Shown one piece after another: positions 26,505 to 35,531 of a stretch of DNA of 64,000 nt; the stretch's first letter is position 1, and the number at the start of each line of letters is the position of its first letter. Position numbers and translations under genes: made by a program. The notes below the pieces were generated by a model. The model was not told where the DNA came from. It did no database searches and was given only the letters and a program-made list of their open reading frames with translations. The stretch comes from Muribaculaceae bacterium (GTDB lineage Bacteria > Bacteroidota > Bacteroidia > Bacteroidales > Muribaculaceae), in NCBI GenBank assembly GCA_022510385.1, contig JAFLTQ010000001.1:1-64000 (forward strand). The letters are read 5' to 3'.

Positions 26505-27397
26505 TACTCTTGACTGGAGCCGGAGGAATGCTTGGTGCATACATAGCCGAGCAATTCAAGGAAGAAAAAGTCGTGACATTGGGATTGCGTCAAGAATCAG
26601 ATTTTATTGTCGATCTTTCAAAAGAAAAACCTGAGTTTGGGGAAGTAAGATTTGACACTGTCATCCATACTGCCGGAACGGAATCTCAAGAAGATTCCAT
26701 GCAACTGAATCTGAATGGCACCAAACGACTTGTCGAAGCTCTTGAAAAGAATCCCCCGGACAATTTTGTTTATATCAGCAGTTATAAGGTCTATAGCAGC
26801 GATGCAGGGGAAAATATAACTGAAAATCATAACACTTGGGCTGATGACGTTGTAGGGAAATCTAAAGCTTTGGCAGAAAACTTTCTGAAAGAATGGGCTT
26901 TGAAAAATGATATTACTCTAACTATCATCAGGCCTGCCCGAATGTTTGGTAATGGAGTGAAAGGTGAGACATTGCAGCTTTTCAATGATGCAATCTCAGG
27001 TAAATACTTACATATTAGAGGGAATCATGCCAGAATAAGCTTGGTTTGCGCTTTGGATGTAGCCAAAGCTATAAGATGTCTTTATAATAAAGGAGGAATA
27101 TACAATGCTGCAGACGGCTATCCGGTGGAATTTATTGAAATGGTGGAATCTCTTTCAGCCAATGCCGGGGCAAAGAAACGGATGACACATCTGCCTCTCC
27201 GATGGGCTGAATGGATATGGCGACTTGGAAGATGGGTTCCTTTAATTAATCGCAACCTGCATCCGGAAACGGTTGAAGCACGCATGAAAACCCTGACTCT
27301 TGACGGCTCTCATCTGGCAGAACGAGCCGGAATAGACTACCATAACACCAAAATGGTGATAGAACGTCTTGACAAGACATATCCTTTCACTCAATGA
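26501..27397 (+). CDS. NAD-dependent epimerase/dehydratase family protein
   Basis: Extended short-chain dehydrogenase of about 298 residues. I start it at the GTG at 26501, which overlaps the rsmA stop (GTGA) and directly gives VILLTGAGGMLGAYIAEQF with the Rossmann glycine motif GAGGMLG; the open frame extends upstream to 26318 only inside rsmA. The catalytic-type YISSYKVYSS and later SKALAENFLKEWA contain candidate Ser/Tyr/Lys residues, and RPARMFGNGVKG follows as in sugar-nucleotide epimerases. The substrate is unknown; candidates are a nucleotide sugar or a steroid-like ketone. Gene order suggests coupling with rsmA rather than a pathway. Confidence 0.8.
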   Translation: MILLTGAGGMLGAYIAEQFKEEKVVTLGLRQESDFIVDLSKEKPEFGEVRFDTVIHTAGTESQEDSMQLNLNGTKRLVEALEKNPPDNFVYISSYKVYSSDAGENITENHNTWADDVVGKSKALAENFLKEWALKNDITLTIIRPARMFGNGVKGETLQLFNDAISGKYLHIRGNHARISLVCALDVAKAIRCLYNKGGIYNAADGYPVEFIEMVESLSANAGAKKRMTHLPLRWAEWIWRLGRWVPLINRNLHPETVEARMKTLTLDGSHLAERAGIDYHNTKMVIERLDKTYPFTQ

Positions 27398-27531
27398 CAG
27401 GTATTACCTCTCTCTCGACTCTTCAATTGAATTGACCGCAACTATTTGTAAGATTTATTTGTTATATCTAAAAGTTGGTGAGGTTTTTGCTTTCACCTTA
27501 TGAAATATGTTAATAAAAAACTGAAAAAACT

Positions 27532-28116
27532 ATGGATAAATTAAGTTATGCTTGGGGCATGGCCATGGGTCAGCAACTCAAAGGAATGGGAGTTCAAAAT
27601 CTTAACAAGGAAGATTTCGACGAATCGGTTCATGCTTCATTTGAGGGAAGAGAGACTAAACTCACACCTGAAGAGGCACAGAAAGTGCTCAATGAATTCC
27701 TTATGGAACTAAACAAGAAGAATGAAGCTATAGCTCGCGAAGCAGGCGATAAGTTCCTGGAAGCCAATCGCAAGAATCCGGGAGTACATGTCACTGAATC
27801 CGGCCTCCAATATGTTGTGGAGAAAGAGGGCGAAGGGAAACAGCCGACAGCCACATCTGAAGTTACCGTGCACTATACCGGAAAACTTTTAGACGGAACT
27901 GTCTTCGATAGCTCTATTAACCGCGGGGAACCTGCAACATTCCCCCTAAATCGTGTGATTCCGGGATGGACGGAAGGTTTGCAGCTTATGAAAGAAGGTG
28001 GAAAATACACATTCTTCATACCGAGCGATCTCGCTTATGGTCCCAATGGAATTCCTAATGTAATTCCGCCTCACTCAACCCTTATTTTTGACGTTGAATT
28101 AATCTCAGTGAAATAA
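27532..28116 (+). CDS. FKBP-type peptidyl-prolyl cis-trans isomerase, cytoplasmic
   Basis: 194 residues: a helical N-terminal dimerisation segment of the FkpA/Mip type (about residues 1-80) and a C-terminal FKBP domain (about residues 95-194) with VTVHYTGKLLDGTVFDSS, VIPGWTEGLQLMKEGGKYTFFIPSDLAYG and the final FDVELISVK strand. The active-site Trp and aromatic residues of FKBP12 are retained (VIPGW, FFIP). No signal peptide is present, so it acts in the cytoplasm, or is exported in an unusual way. It opens a four-gene run of FKBP-related genes at 27532-29752, followed 6 bases later by a lipoprotein paralogue. Confidence 0.92.
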   Translation: MDKLSYAWGMAMGQQLKGMGVQNLNKEDFDESVHASFEGRETKLTPEEAQKVLNEFLMELNKKNEAIAREAGDKFLEANRKNPGVHVTESGLQYVVEKEGEGKQPTATSEVTVHYTGKLLDGTVFDSSINRGEPATFPLNRVIPGWTEGLQLMKEGGKYTFFIPSDLAYGPNGIPNVIPPHSTLIFDVELISVK

Positions 28117-28122
28117 TTAAAT

Positions 28123-28656
28123 ATGAAAAAGAATCAATTTATTTATCTGGCTTCTTTTATGCTTTTGGCAGGAGGTCTTTTGGCATCTTGTGGCAATAAA
28201 AAAGCCGAAACTATTCAAGAGGTAAAGGCAGTCGAAACTCCGTTGAAAGGCATCAATGGAACAAAATATGATGCAGCATTTTTCCAAAATCCTGCTAATG
28301 AAGGACCTCAAGCCACTGCCGATCAGTATGCTAAGACAGAAAGTGGCTTGAAATACGTGATTGCACAACCGGGAAGCGGAATATCTCCTAAAGCAACCGA
28401 TACCGTGACCGTGCATTATGTAGGAACTCTCACAAATGGCCTTCAATTCGACAGTTCTATCGACCGTGGCGAACCGATAGCTTTCCCCTTGGGAGGTGTT
28501 ATCCCCGGATGGACAGAAGGATTGCAATATATGCAAGAAGGTGGGATCGCTGTTTTCTATATCCCATCTAACCTTGCCTATGGTTCAAGAAATCTACCGG
28601 GAATCCCGGCAGATTCCGATCTCATTTTCTGGGTGCAGCTTATTCAAGTAAATTAG
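28123..28656 (+). CDS. FKBP-type peptidyl-prolyl isomerase, lipoprotein
   Basis: 177 residues. The N-terminus MKKNQFIYLASFMLLAGGLLASCGNKK is a lipoprotein signal with lipobox LASC (Cys at residue 23), so the protein is membrane anchored on the periplasmic side or surface. After a linker comes a full FKBP domain (TVTVHYVGTLTNGLQFDSSIDRGEPIAFPLGGVIPGWTEGLQYMQEGGIAVFYIPSNLAYG) that retains the FKBP active-site pattern VIPGW and FYIP. It likely assists folding of exported proteins. It lies 6 bases behind the cytoplasmic FKBP gene. Confidence 0.92.
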   Translation: MKKNQFIYLASFMLLAGGLLASCGNKKAETIQEVKAVETPLKGINGTKYDAAFFQNPANEGPQATADQYAKTESGLKYVIAQPGSGISPKATDTVTVHYVGTLTNGLQFDSSIDRGEPIAFPLGGVIPGWTEGLQYMQEGGIAVFYIPSNLAYGSRNLPGIPADSDLIFWVQLIQVN

Positions 28657-28669
28657 CAAGTGAATCAGC

Positions 28670-28873
28670 ATGCCATTTAGAACTATGAGAATGTCAAGAA
28701 GATTCATTAATTTTGCAAGGTTATTTTTCTGCATATCCATATTTGCCCTGTTCTCTTTAGCCACATTCTCGGCTTGCAAGGGAAGGACAGCGGAAAATAT
28801 GGTGCCTACAGGCGACACGGTTGAAGTGGTCATAATGCAGAATAACATTGCCGAAATTGATTCAATCCAATAA
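28670..28873 (+). CDS. Small putative lipoprotein in the FKBP cluster
   Basis: 67 residues, not recognised; the real start may be at 28685 or 28691, since the frame begins MPFRTMRMSRR. A basic N-terminus, a hydrophobic stretch (FFCISIFALFSLATFSAC) and a lipobox-like FSAC suggest a short lipoprotein signal with a mature part of only about 36 residues that ends NNIAEIDSIQ. It lies between two FKBP-type genes on the same strand, 14 bases after one and 19 before the next, and is presumably co-expressed. Its role is unknown. Confidence 0.5.
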   Translation: MPFRTMRMSRRFINFARLFFCISIFALFSLATFSACKGRTAENMVPTGDTVEVVIMQNNIAEIDSIQ

Positions 28874-28891
28874 ATATCAAACTAATAACTA

Positions 28892-29752
28892 ATGAAAATT
28901 TTAAAATTTTTGCCGATAGCAGCTATTGCTTGTTTAGCTGTATCTTGCCAGAATGGCGGAAGCGGACTGACCGCTACCTCAACACAAACAGATTCACTGA
29001 TGTATTATCTCGGACAGATGAATGCTGCCGACTATCTCAGAGAAGCTACTCGTGACACCACTCTTAAGGAGACAAGCGAGAAACAGGCTTACATCAATGG
29101 AGTAAGAGCCGGACTTGCTGCACTTAAGGAAGGGAATGCCTCTTATAATAAGGGCGTTATGCTCGGTATGCAAATGGCTTCTCAAATGATCAGTTTCTCT
29201 GACCAAATGGATGTCAAAATTAACCGCACTTCTTATGTAGGTAGCCTTTCAAGCGCTATTATGGCAGACTCTATGCCAAACGTCACTCTTGCCCAGACCG
29301 AATTCCGCAAAGTGATGCAGAATATTGAAGATGCTAAATCCGAGAAAGACAAAGTTGCGAGTCAGGCAAGCCTAAAGAGTGTGGCTGAAGCTGCAGGTCT
29401 TCCCAAAATCAGCGACGACCTTTATGGAAAATCCACCGACGACGTGGAAGGGAATGTATTGGCTGATGGCGATGAAATAAATCTCGAATCAAAAATTACA
29501 AAAGAGAATGGTGAGCCTATCACACTGCCCCTTTCTCCAAAAGGCAAAGTAGGCAACAAGCGTAATTTCCCCGAAGTTATTAATACTGCTCTTTTAACTC
29601 TTAAGAGCGGACAAACCGGTGAGTATATGACTACTGCCCACGCCCTTTATGGCAATAGAGCAAAACAGATGGGATTTGAACCCACTGACATTGTGAAAGT
29701 AACCCTTACTCCCACCCTTCAGCCGAAAGCTGACGAAGAAGAGAAAAAATAA
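28892..29752 (+). CDS. FKBP-like lipoprotein with degenerate isomerase domain
   Basis: 286 residues: lipoprotein signal MKILKFLPIAAIACLAVSCQNGG (lipobox AVSC), an FKBP N-terminal-type helical region (DSLMYYLGQMNAADYLREA ... GVMLGMQMASQM) and a C-terminal domain that aligns by order of strands with FKBP (residues about 195-275) but lacks the usual signature: the place of VIPGW reads VINTA and the FFIP/YIP position reads YMTTAHALYG. The domain may therefore bind without catalysing isomerisation, or the fold may have changed. It closes the FKBP cluster and is followed by the strong terminator at 29766-29805. Confidence 0.7.
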   Translation: MKILKFLPIAAIACLAVSCQNGGSGLTATSTQTDSLMYYLGQMNAADYLREATRDTTLKETSEKQAYINGVRAGLAALKEGNASYNKGVMLGMQMASQMISFSDQMDVKINRTSYVGSLSSAIMADSMPNVTLAQTEFRKVMQNIEDAKSEKDKVASQASLKSVAEAAGLPKISDDLYGKSTDDVEGNVLADGDEINLESKITKENGEPITLPLSPKGKVGNKRNFPEVINTALLTLKSGQTGEYMTTAHALYGNRAKQMGFEPTDIVKVTLTPTLQPKADEEEKK

Positions 29753-29765
29753 AACAGCATACTAT

Positions 29766-29805
29766 AAAAAATTAGCCGAGGCAATAAAACCTCGGCTAAT
29801 TTTTT
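29766..29805. terminator. Strong bidirectional terminator
   Basis: Perfect 16-bp stem (29766-29781 with 29790-29805) around an 8-base loop, flanked by A-run and T-run, so it works in both directions. It separates the FKBP cluster (plus) from the convergent NfnB-like gene (minus). Confidence 0.9.
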
Positions 29806-29856
29806 ATATCCTACCCATTTGCTACAAATGGAGCGGGAGACATCTCTTTGGTTCTC

Positions 29857-31248
29857 TCAAGCCTTCGACAGTGCCTCATGGATCGCTTTAGCAGCCTTTC
29901 TTCCGGCTCCCATTGCAAGTATCACTGTCGCTGCCCCGGTAACTGTGTCGCCTCCGGCAAATACCAAAGCACGGCTCGTCTTCCCATCTTCATCTGCAAC
30001 CACACATCCGTGTCTATTAGTTTCCAATCCTTCGGTGGTTTGCTTAATCAAAGGATTCGGACTCGTACCCAATGCCATTATCACGACATCGCAATCTAAA
30101 ACAAAATTGCTGTCTGGTTTTTCTACCGGTCTTCTTCTTCCACTGGCATCCGGCTCTCCGAGTTCCATTTCAACACATTCCATTCCTGCAACATTGCCAT
30201 TCTCGTCTCCAAGAATTTTAACCGGATTCGTGAGCATCTTGAAAATTATGCCCTCTTGTTTTGCATGGTGCACTTCTTCAGCACGTGCAGGCAATTCTGC
30301 TTCACTTCTTCTATAAACTATTATAGCTTCAGCTCCAAGACGGCGTGCTGTCCTGACCGCATCCATCGCTACATTGCCACCGCCGACAACTACAACTCTC
30401 TTACCTAAATAGATTGGAGTGTCATACTCTTTATCGTAGGCATGCATCAGATTTGCACGAGTCAGATATTCATTGGCTGAGAAAACCCCATTCAGATTTT
30501 CACCCTCTATGCCCATGAATTTCGGAAGGCCTGCTCCACTGCCGATAAAGACTGCATCAAACCCCATTTTCCCTAAAAGATCATCTATTGTGAAAGTCCT
30601 TCCGACAACAACGTCATTTTCGAACTCCACACCTAATGACTTAACCCTGTCTACTTCTTTTGCCACAACTCCCTCTTTAGGCAGACGGAATTCCGGAATG
30701 CCATATACAAGCACTCCTCCCAACTGATGTAAAGCTTCGAAAACTTTTACTTCATAGCCATATTTAGCCAAATCGGCAGCACATGCCAAAGATGCAGGTC
30801 CGGATCCTATCAAGGCAACTCTTTTACCATTACGTTTGATTTCAGGATGTGGAAGTTCATCCTGATGACGGATAGCCCAGTCGCCTATATATCTCTCCAA
30901 AGAACCGCAAGCCACCGGTTCTCCCTTTATACCAAGGATACATGCACCCTCACATTGTTTCTCCTGAGGACATACTCGACCACATACACTCGGCAATGAG
31001 TTATCTTCGGATATTACCGCATAGGCTCCCTTTTCATCATGCTCGGTGATATGATAGATGAATTGGGGAATCTTTATATGCACCGGGCATGCCGCAACGC
31101 ATCTCGGTTTTGAGCAATTCAGGCAACGGGTAGCCTCTTCATAAGCCTCCTCCGAATTATAGCCATGACTCACTTCTTCAAAATTTCTCGCTCTTCTTTC
31201 GGGATCCTGTTCCCTTACTTTTACTCTGGGTTTCTTGATGTTAGCCAT
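29857..31248 (-). CDS. NfnB / GltA-type NADPH-dependent flavoprotein oxidoreductase
   Basis: 463 residues. The frame extends to 31257, but the ATG at 31246-31248 (MANIKKPRVKVREQD) is the natural start and overlaps the end of the upstream gene as ATGGCTAA. The N-terminal cysteine clusters CLNCSKPRCVAACPVHI and VCGRVCPQEKQCEGACILG match the two [4Fe-4S] sites of the GltD family, followed by an FAD-binding GSGPASLACAADLAKYGYEV and an NAD(P)-binding VVVGGGNVAMDAVRTARRLGAE. Alone this protein is often annotated as glutamate synthase small subunit, but no large subunit is present and it is paired with an NfnA-like partner, so I call it the large subunit of an NfnAB/SudAB-type complex. Confidence 0.88.
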   Translation of the reverse strand: MANIKKPRVKVREQDPERRARNFEEVSHGYNSEEAYEEATRCLNCSKPRCVAACPVHIKIPQFIYHITEHDEKGAYAVISEDNSLPSVCGRVCPQEKQCEGACILGIKGEPVACGSLERYIGDWAIRHQDELPHPEIKRNGKRVALIGSGPASLACAADLAKYGYEVKVFEALHQLGGVLVYGIPEFRLPKEGVVAKEVDRVKSLGVEFENDVVVGRTFTIDDLLGKMGFDAVFIGSGAGLPKFMGIEGENLNGVFSANEYLTRANLMHAYDKEYDTPIYLGKRVVVVGGGNVAMDAVRTARRLGAEAIIVYRRSEAELPARAEEVHHAKQEGIIFKMLTNPVKILGDENGNVAGMECVEMELGEPDASGRRRPVEKPDSNFVLDCDVVIMALGTSPNPLIKQTTEGLETNRHGCVVADEDGKTSRALVFAGGDTVTGAATVILAMGAGRKAAKAIHEALSKA

Positions 31249-32095
31249 GACATTCACATTTATGAGTTGCCGGATTTACCTTAGGATTATTTTTATACAT
31301 GTTCTGACGTCGCATCGCTTCATCAAAATCTACAAGCGCTCCATCAAATTCGGGGCCATCTACACATGTAAATTTCGTCTCTCCACCAATCGTAACACGA
31401 CATGCACCACACATACCCGTGCCATCCACCATCAGTGCATTTAGCGATACCACACATGGAATATCATATTTCCCGGCGGCTTGTGCCGCAAATTTCATCA
31501 TTATCATCGGGCCTATGATGACACAACGGTCATACTTTTTCCCTTGATTCTCTATGAGCTCTTTCATAAGAGCTGTCACATTCCCGTGGAATCCTTCCGA
31601 TCCGTCGTCGGTACATAGATACACATGACCGACCTTTTGCATTTCTCCAACATATGTGAAGAGATCCTTTGTGCGTGCTCCGATAATGACATCCGCTTCC
31701 ACTCCCTTCTCTTTTAGCCATTTCACTTGGGGATAGACCGGAGCTGTGCCTACGCCACCTGCTATAAAGAGAATCTTTTGCTTCTTCAGCTCATCTTCCG
31801 ACATCTCCAAAAGATCTGACGGATTCCCTAAAGGGCCTGCAAAATCTTCAAAACATTCTCCGGCATTTAATGAATTGATTTTATTGGTAGATATACCTAC
31901 AGACTGAGTCACTATCGTCACACTACCCTCTTTAACATCATAATCGCAGATAGTGAGTGGAATTCTCTCTCCATAGCGGTCAGTTCTAACAATAATAAAT
32001 TGTCCCGGTTTTGCTGATTGGGCCACAAGCGGCGCTTTTACACGCATCTCCGTAATATTCGGAGCCAATACCCGTTTTGTTATGATCTCAAACAT
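31241..32095 (-). CDS. NfnA/SudB-type FAD/NAD-binding oxidoreductase subunit
   Basis: 284 residues of the dihydroorotate-dehydrogenase electron-transfer (PyrK/NfnA/SudB) family: an N-terminal FAD-binding beta-barrel with GQFIIVRTDRYGERIPLT near residues 31-48, an NAD-binding Rossmann part (FIAGGVGTAPVYPQVKWL) and a C-terminal [2Fe-2S] site with DGTGMCGACRVTIGG and TCVDGPEFDGA. In characterised NfnA an Asp near the first cysteine also helps ligate this cluster, and an Asp is present here (VDGTGMCGAC). It is the first gene of the pair; its stop overlaps the partner's start by 8 bases. Confidence 0.88.
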   Translation of the reverse strand: MFEIITKRVLAPNITEMRVKAPLVAQSAKPGQFIIVRTDRYGERIPLTICDYDVKEGSVTIVTQSVGISTNKINSLNAGECFEDFAGPLGNPSDLLEMSEDELKKQKILFIAGGVGTAPVYPQVKWLKEKGVEADVIIGARTKDLFTYVGEMQKVGHVYLCTDDGSEGFHGNVTALMKELIENQGKKYDRCVIIGPMIMMKFAAQAAGKYDIPCVVSLNALMVDGTGMCGACRVTIGGETKFTCVDGPEFDGALVDFDEAMRRQNMYKNNPKVNPATHKCECHG

Positions 32096-32261
32096 AAATT
32101 TATTTTTTCACCTGAGTTTTTCATACGTGCAAAGATAGACAATTTCCATTTCTTTAACACGTTTTATAGTGATAATTATTTAACTTTGCGTTATGTTAAT
32201 TAATCTTGACTGAAATTTTAGCACAAGTTTAATTATCTTTTTCTTCAATAACTTAACTTTT

Positions 32262-35200
32262 ATGAACTACAGATTCTCTTTTTTAGTATCTTTTGCAATC
32301 CTAACTCTATCAGCATCTGCCGCATCACCCTTATGGATGCGTGATGTTAGAATCAGCCCTGACGGTAAGACTCTTGCATTCACTTATATGGGGGATATCT
32401 GGACTGCCCCGGTTGAAGGAGGCAAAGCTCAGAAACTCACCGACACTGACAACTACTATGAGGATCATCCCGTGTGGAGTCCTGACAGTAAATCTATTGC
32501 TTTCAGTTCAAACCGCACAGGTAATTTCGATATCTTCATTGTAAACGCACAAGGAGGAACCCCAACGCAAGTAACTTTCGATTCAGCAAATGAAACTCCG
32601 GAAGCCTTCTCCGCCGACGGAAAAAATATTTATTTCACTGCCTCCCTTCAGGATTCTCCACAAAGCATAATGTTCCCGGCAGGGAGAATGACTGAGTTCT
32701 ATCAGGTCTCAATAGATGGTGACAATCCTGTTCAATTGGCGGGAATTCCTATCCAAATGCCTTCTTTTTCTAAAAAGAATCCCAATATCATTTATTATCA
32801 AGATCTTAAAGGTATGGAAGATGAATGGAGAAAACATCACACTTCTTCCGTAACCCGCGATATCTGGCAATGGGATATGGCAAACAATTCGTTCAATAAT
32901 ATCACCAACCGTCCCGGTGAAGACCGTAACCCTATTGTTGACCAAAACGGTGAGAAAATTTATTTCCTGCGTGAAAATCCCGGGGAATCTATAAATGTAT
33001 TCTCAATGAATGTGGATGGCTCTAATCCGGTTAAACTCACTGATTTCTCAGAACATCCCGTGAGATTCCTTTCTGCAGCAGACAATGGTCTCCTTTCCTT
33101 TACATACGATGGTGAGATTTATACGATGAAGCCGGAGGGCAAGCCTTCTAAGGTAAATATTGACATCACTACAGATAATTTTCCGACACTTAAAAAGATT
33201 AATATCCGTGATTTAGATGATGCCGCAATTTCTCCCGACGGTAAATCTGTAGCTTTCATTAGCCGTGGGGAAGTCTTTGTGACTTCTGTGGATTATGCCA
33301 CCACAAAACAGATCACCTCTACCCCGCAGGCGGAACTACAGGTAAGCTGGAATCCCGATGGAGACAAACTTCTGTATACTTCCGAACGAGATGGTCATTG
33401 GAACATCTACACCGCAAAAAAGGCAAACAGCGACGAACCCAATTTCGAAAACTCAACGGTCATTATTGAGGAATCACTGTTCCCGGCTGATGATAATATC
33501 GAACGTTCATATCCCTCATTCAGCCCCGACGGCAAAAAAATCGCCTATATACAAGACCGAAATAAATTAATGGTCAAGGATCTCACGACAGGCATCGAAA
33601 AAGAGATCCTCGATGGACACACCTATCTCACAAGAGATGGGGGTTACGATTATCAATGGAGCCCCGACAGCAATTGGATACTTACTTATGGAGTGCTCCA
33701 TCATCACGATCCCTATTACGACATCATTCTCGTGAACGCTAACGACGGTGAAATGATCCCCCTCACAGAAACAGGTTATTTCGATGAATCTCCACGATTT
33801 GTGCTTGACGGGAACGCTGTGATTTTCAACTCTGAAAGATATGGAATGCGCAACCACGCCTCTTGGGGTTCACTCTATGATGTTATGATTAATTTCCTTA
33901 ATGAGGAGGCTTATGATAAGTTCACTCTCTCCGAAGAGGATTTCAAACTTAAAAAAGAGATTGAAAAGAGCAACTCTAAGAAGGATGAATCCAAAGATGA
34001 AAAAGGGAAAAAGAAAGGGAAAAATGATGACAAAGAGAGCGCCAAAGAAGACAAGACTCTGAAAATTGACAGAAAAAACATACAAGACCGCACTGTAAGA
34101 TTAACTCCGGCATCTGCGGACATTTCTGATGCTTTCGTAACTTCCGACGGCGAAACTCTTTATTATCTGGCCTCCTTCAACAAAGGATATGATCTCTGGA
34201 AAATAAATCTGCGCGATGGAAAAACCGAAGAGGTGAAAAAACTTGGGGCAAGACGTAGCAAGTTTGTCACTGATAATAGCGGAGAAAATGTATTTCTCGT
34301 GTCAAATAATTCAATCAAAAAATTCAATCCTTCAAGTGAAAAACTGACAGATGTGGATTTTGGAGGTAAGATGCAACTCAACCCTGCAGCTGAACGTGAA
34401 TATATGTTCGACTATGTAAAGAATCAGGAACGGGAAAGGTTCTATAGAAAAGATATGCATGGCGTTGATTGGGAAAATCTGACTGAACATTACCGCAAAT
34501 TTCTCCCACATATATCTAACAATTATGATTTCGCAGAAATGCTTAGCGAAATGCTTGGAGAATTAAACGTGTCACACACCGGTGGCAGATATTATGCGCC
34601 GGTTGATCCCGACGGAATACGCACCTCCTCCTTAGGATTGCTCATTGATATGGAACGCACCGAAGATGGTATGCTTGTTGAGGAAGTGCTCGCAGGAGGC
34701 CCGATGGACAAGCCATGGTCGAAAATAGCGCCCGGTGATATAGTTCTGGCAATCAATGACACGGAGCTGAAATCCACGGAAAGCAACGCAAAAGCATTGG
34801 CCGACCTTTCCGGGAAAAAGACTCGTGTTAAATTCCGCAAACCTGACGGGCAGGTTATCGAAGAGGTAGTCTTGCCAATTTCAAAGGGCGAGGAATCCGG
34901 CCTTCTCTACAAACGCTGGATAAAGAATCGCGCTGCAGATGTTGACAAGTGGAGCAACGGTCGTTTGGGCTACGTGCATATCCAGTCGATGGATGATGAC
35001 AGTTTCCGCGAAATATATTCCGACATTCTGGGTAAATATAAAGACCGCGACGGCATAGTGATCGATATACGCTGGAACGGCGGCGGCCGCCTCCATGAGG
35101 ATATAGAGGTGTTATTTAGCGGTAATGAGTATTTCAAACAGGTGATACGTGGCGAAGTAGCCGGCACAATGCCCTCTCGCCGTTGGAACAAGCCCTCGAT

Positions 35201-35519
35201 AATGGTTCAGGCCGAACCTTGTTACAGCAATGCTCATGGCACTCCCTGGGTCTACAAACACACGGGATTGGGCAAACTTGTCGGAGCCCCTGTGCCCGGC
35301 ACTATGACTTCTGTGAATTGGGTGAGAATGCAAGACACCTCCATGGTTTTTGGAATTCCGGTGACCGGCTATCTCCTTCCTGACGGAAGCTATTTGGAAA
35401 ACACACAATTAGAACCGGACATTTTTGTTCTTAACACACCGGAACAAGTGATGTCAGGAGAAGACAACCAGCTGCATACCGCCGTTATAACTCTCCTTCA
35501 AGAAATCGACGCCCAATAA
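32262..35519 (+). CDS. Tricorn-like S41 family protease
   Basis: 1085 residues. A signal peptide (about residues 1-20, ending ASA) precedes a beta-propeller made of WD-like TolB repeats (SPDGKTLAFTYMGDIW, WSPDSKSIAFSSNRTGNFDIF, ISPDGKSVAFIS, FSPDGKKIAYIQ), a very charged insertion near residues 563-606, a PDZ-like part and a C-terminal S41 peptidase. Candidate catalytic residues follow the tricorn order: Ser-His in LNVSHTG near residue 771, Ser in CYSNAHGT near residue 988, Glu in QLEPDI near residue 1049. It probably digests peptides in the periplasm. Next to it, 12 bases on, is an LptF/G permease gene. Tricorn homologues are regular in Bacteroidota. Confidence 0.9.
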   Translation: MNYRFSFLVSFAILTLSASAASPLWMRDVRISPDGKTLAFTYMGDIWTAPVEGGKAQKLTDTDNYYEDHPVWSPDSKSIAFSSNRTGNFDIFIVNAQGGTPTQVTFDSANETPEAFSADGKNIYFTASLQDSPQSIMFPAGRMTEFYQVSIDGDNPVQLAGIPIQMPSFSKKNPNIIYYQDLKGMEDEWRKHHTSSVTRDIWQWDMANNSFNNITNRPGEDRNPIVDQNGEKIYFLRENPGESINVFSMNVDGSNPVKLTDFSEHPVRFLSAADNGLLSFTYDGEIYTMKPEGKPSKVNIDITTDNFPTLKKINIRDLDDAAISPDGKSVAFISRGEVFVTSVDYATTKQITSTPQAELQVSWNPDGDKLLYTSERDGHWNIYTAKKANSDEPNFENSTVIIEESLFPADDNIERSYPSFSPDGKKIAYIQDRNKLMVKDLTTGIEKEILDGHTYLTRDGGYDYQWSPDSNWILTYGVLHHHDPYYDIILVNANDGEMIPLTETGYFDESPRFVLDGNAVIFNSERYGMRNHASWGSLYDVMINFLNEEAYDKFTLSEEDFKLKKEIEKSNSKKDESKDEKGKKKGKNDDKESAKEDKTLKIDRKNIQDRTVRLTPASADISDAFVTSDGETLYYLASFNKGYDLWKINLRDGKTEEVKKLGARRSKFVTDNSGENVFLVSNNSIKKFNPSSEKLTDVDFGGKMQLNPAAEREYMFDYVKNQERERFYRKDMHGVDWENLTEHYRKFLPHISNNYDFAEMLSEMLGELNVSHTGGRYYAPVDPDGIRTSSLGLLIDMERTEDGMLVEEVLAGGPMDKPWSKIAPGDIVLAINDTELKSTESNAKALADLSGKKTRVKFRKPDGQVIEEVVLPISKGEESGLLYKRWIKNRAADVDKWSNGRLGYVHIQSMDDDSFREIYSDILGKYKDRDGIVIDIRWNGGGRLHEDIEVLFSGNEYFKQVIRGEVAGTMPSRRWNKPSIMVQAEPCYSNAHGTPWVYKHTGLGKLVGAPVPGTMTSVNWVRMQDTSMVFGIPVTGYLLPDGSYLENTQLEPDIFVLNTPEQVMSGEDNQLHTAVITLLQEIDAQ

Positions 35520-35531
35520 GGTCGCCCTGGA

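Noticed and set aside
29857..31248. Glutamate synthase small subunit
   Set aside because: No large subunit is adjacent, and the overlapping NfnA/SudB-type partner points to an Nfn-like complex.
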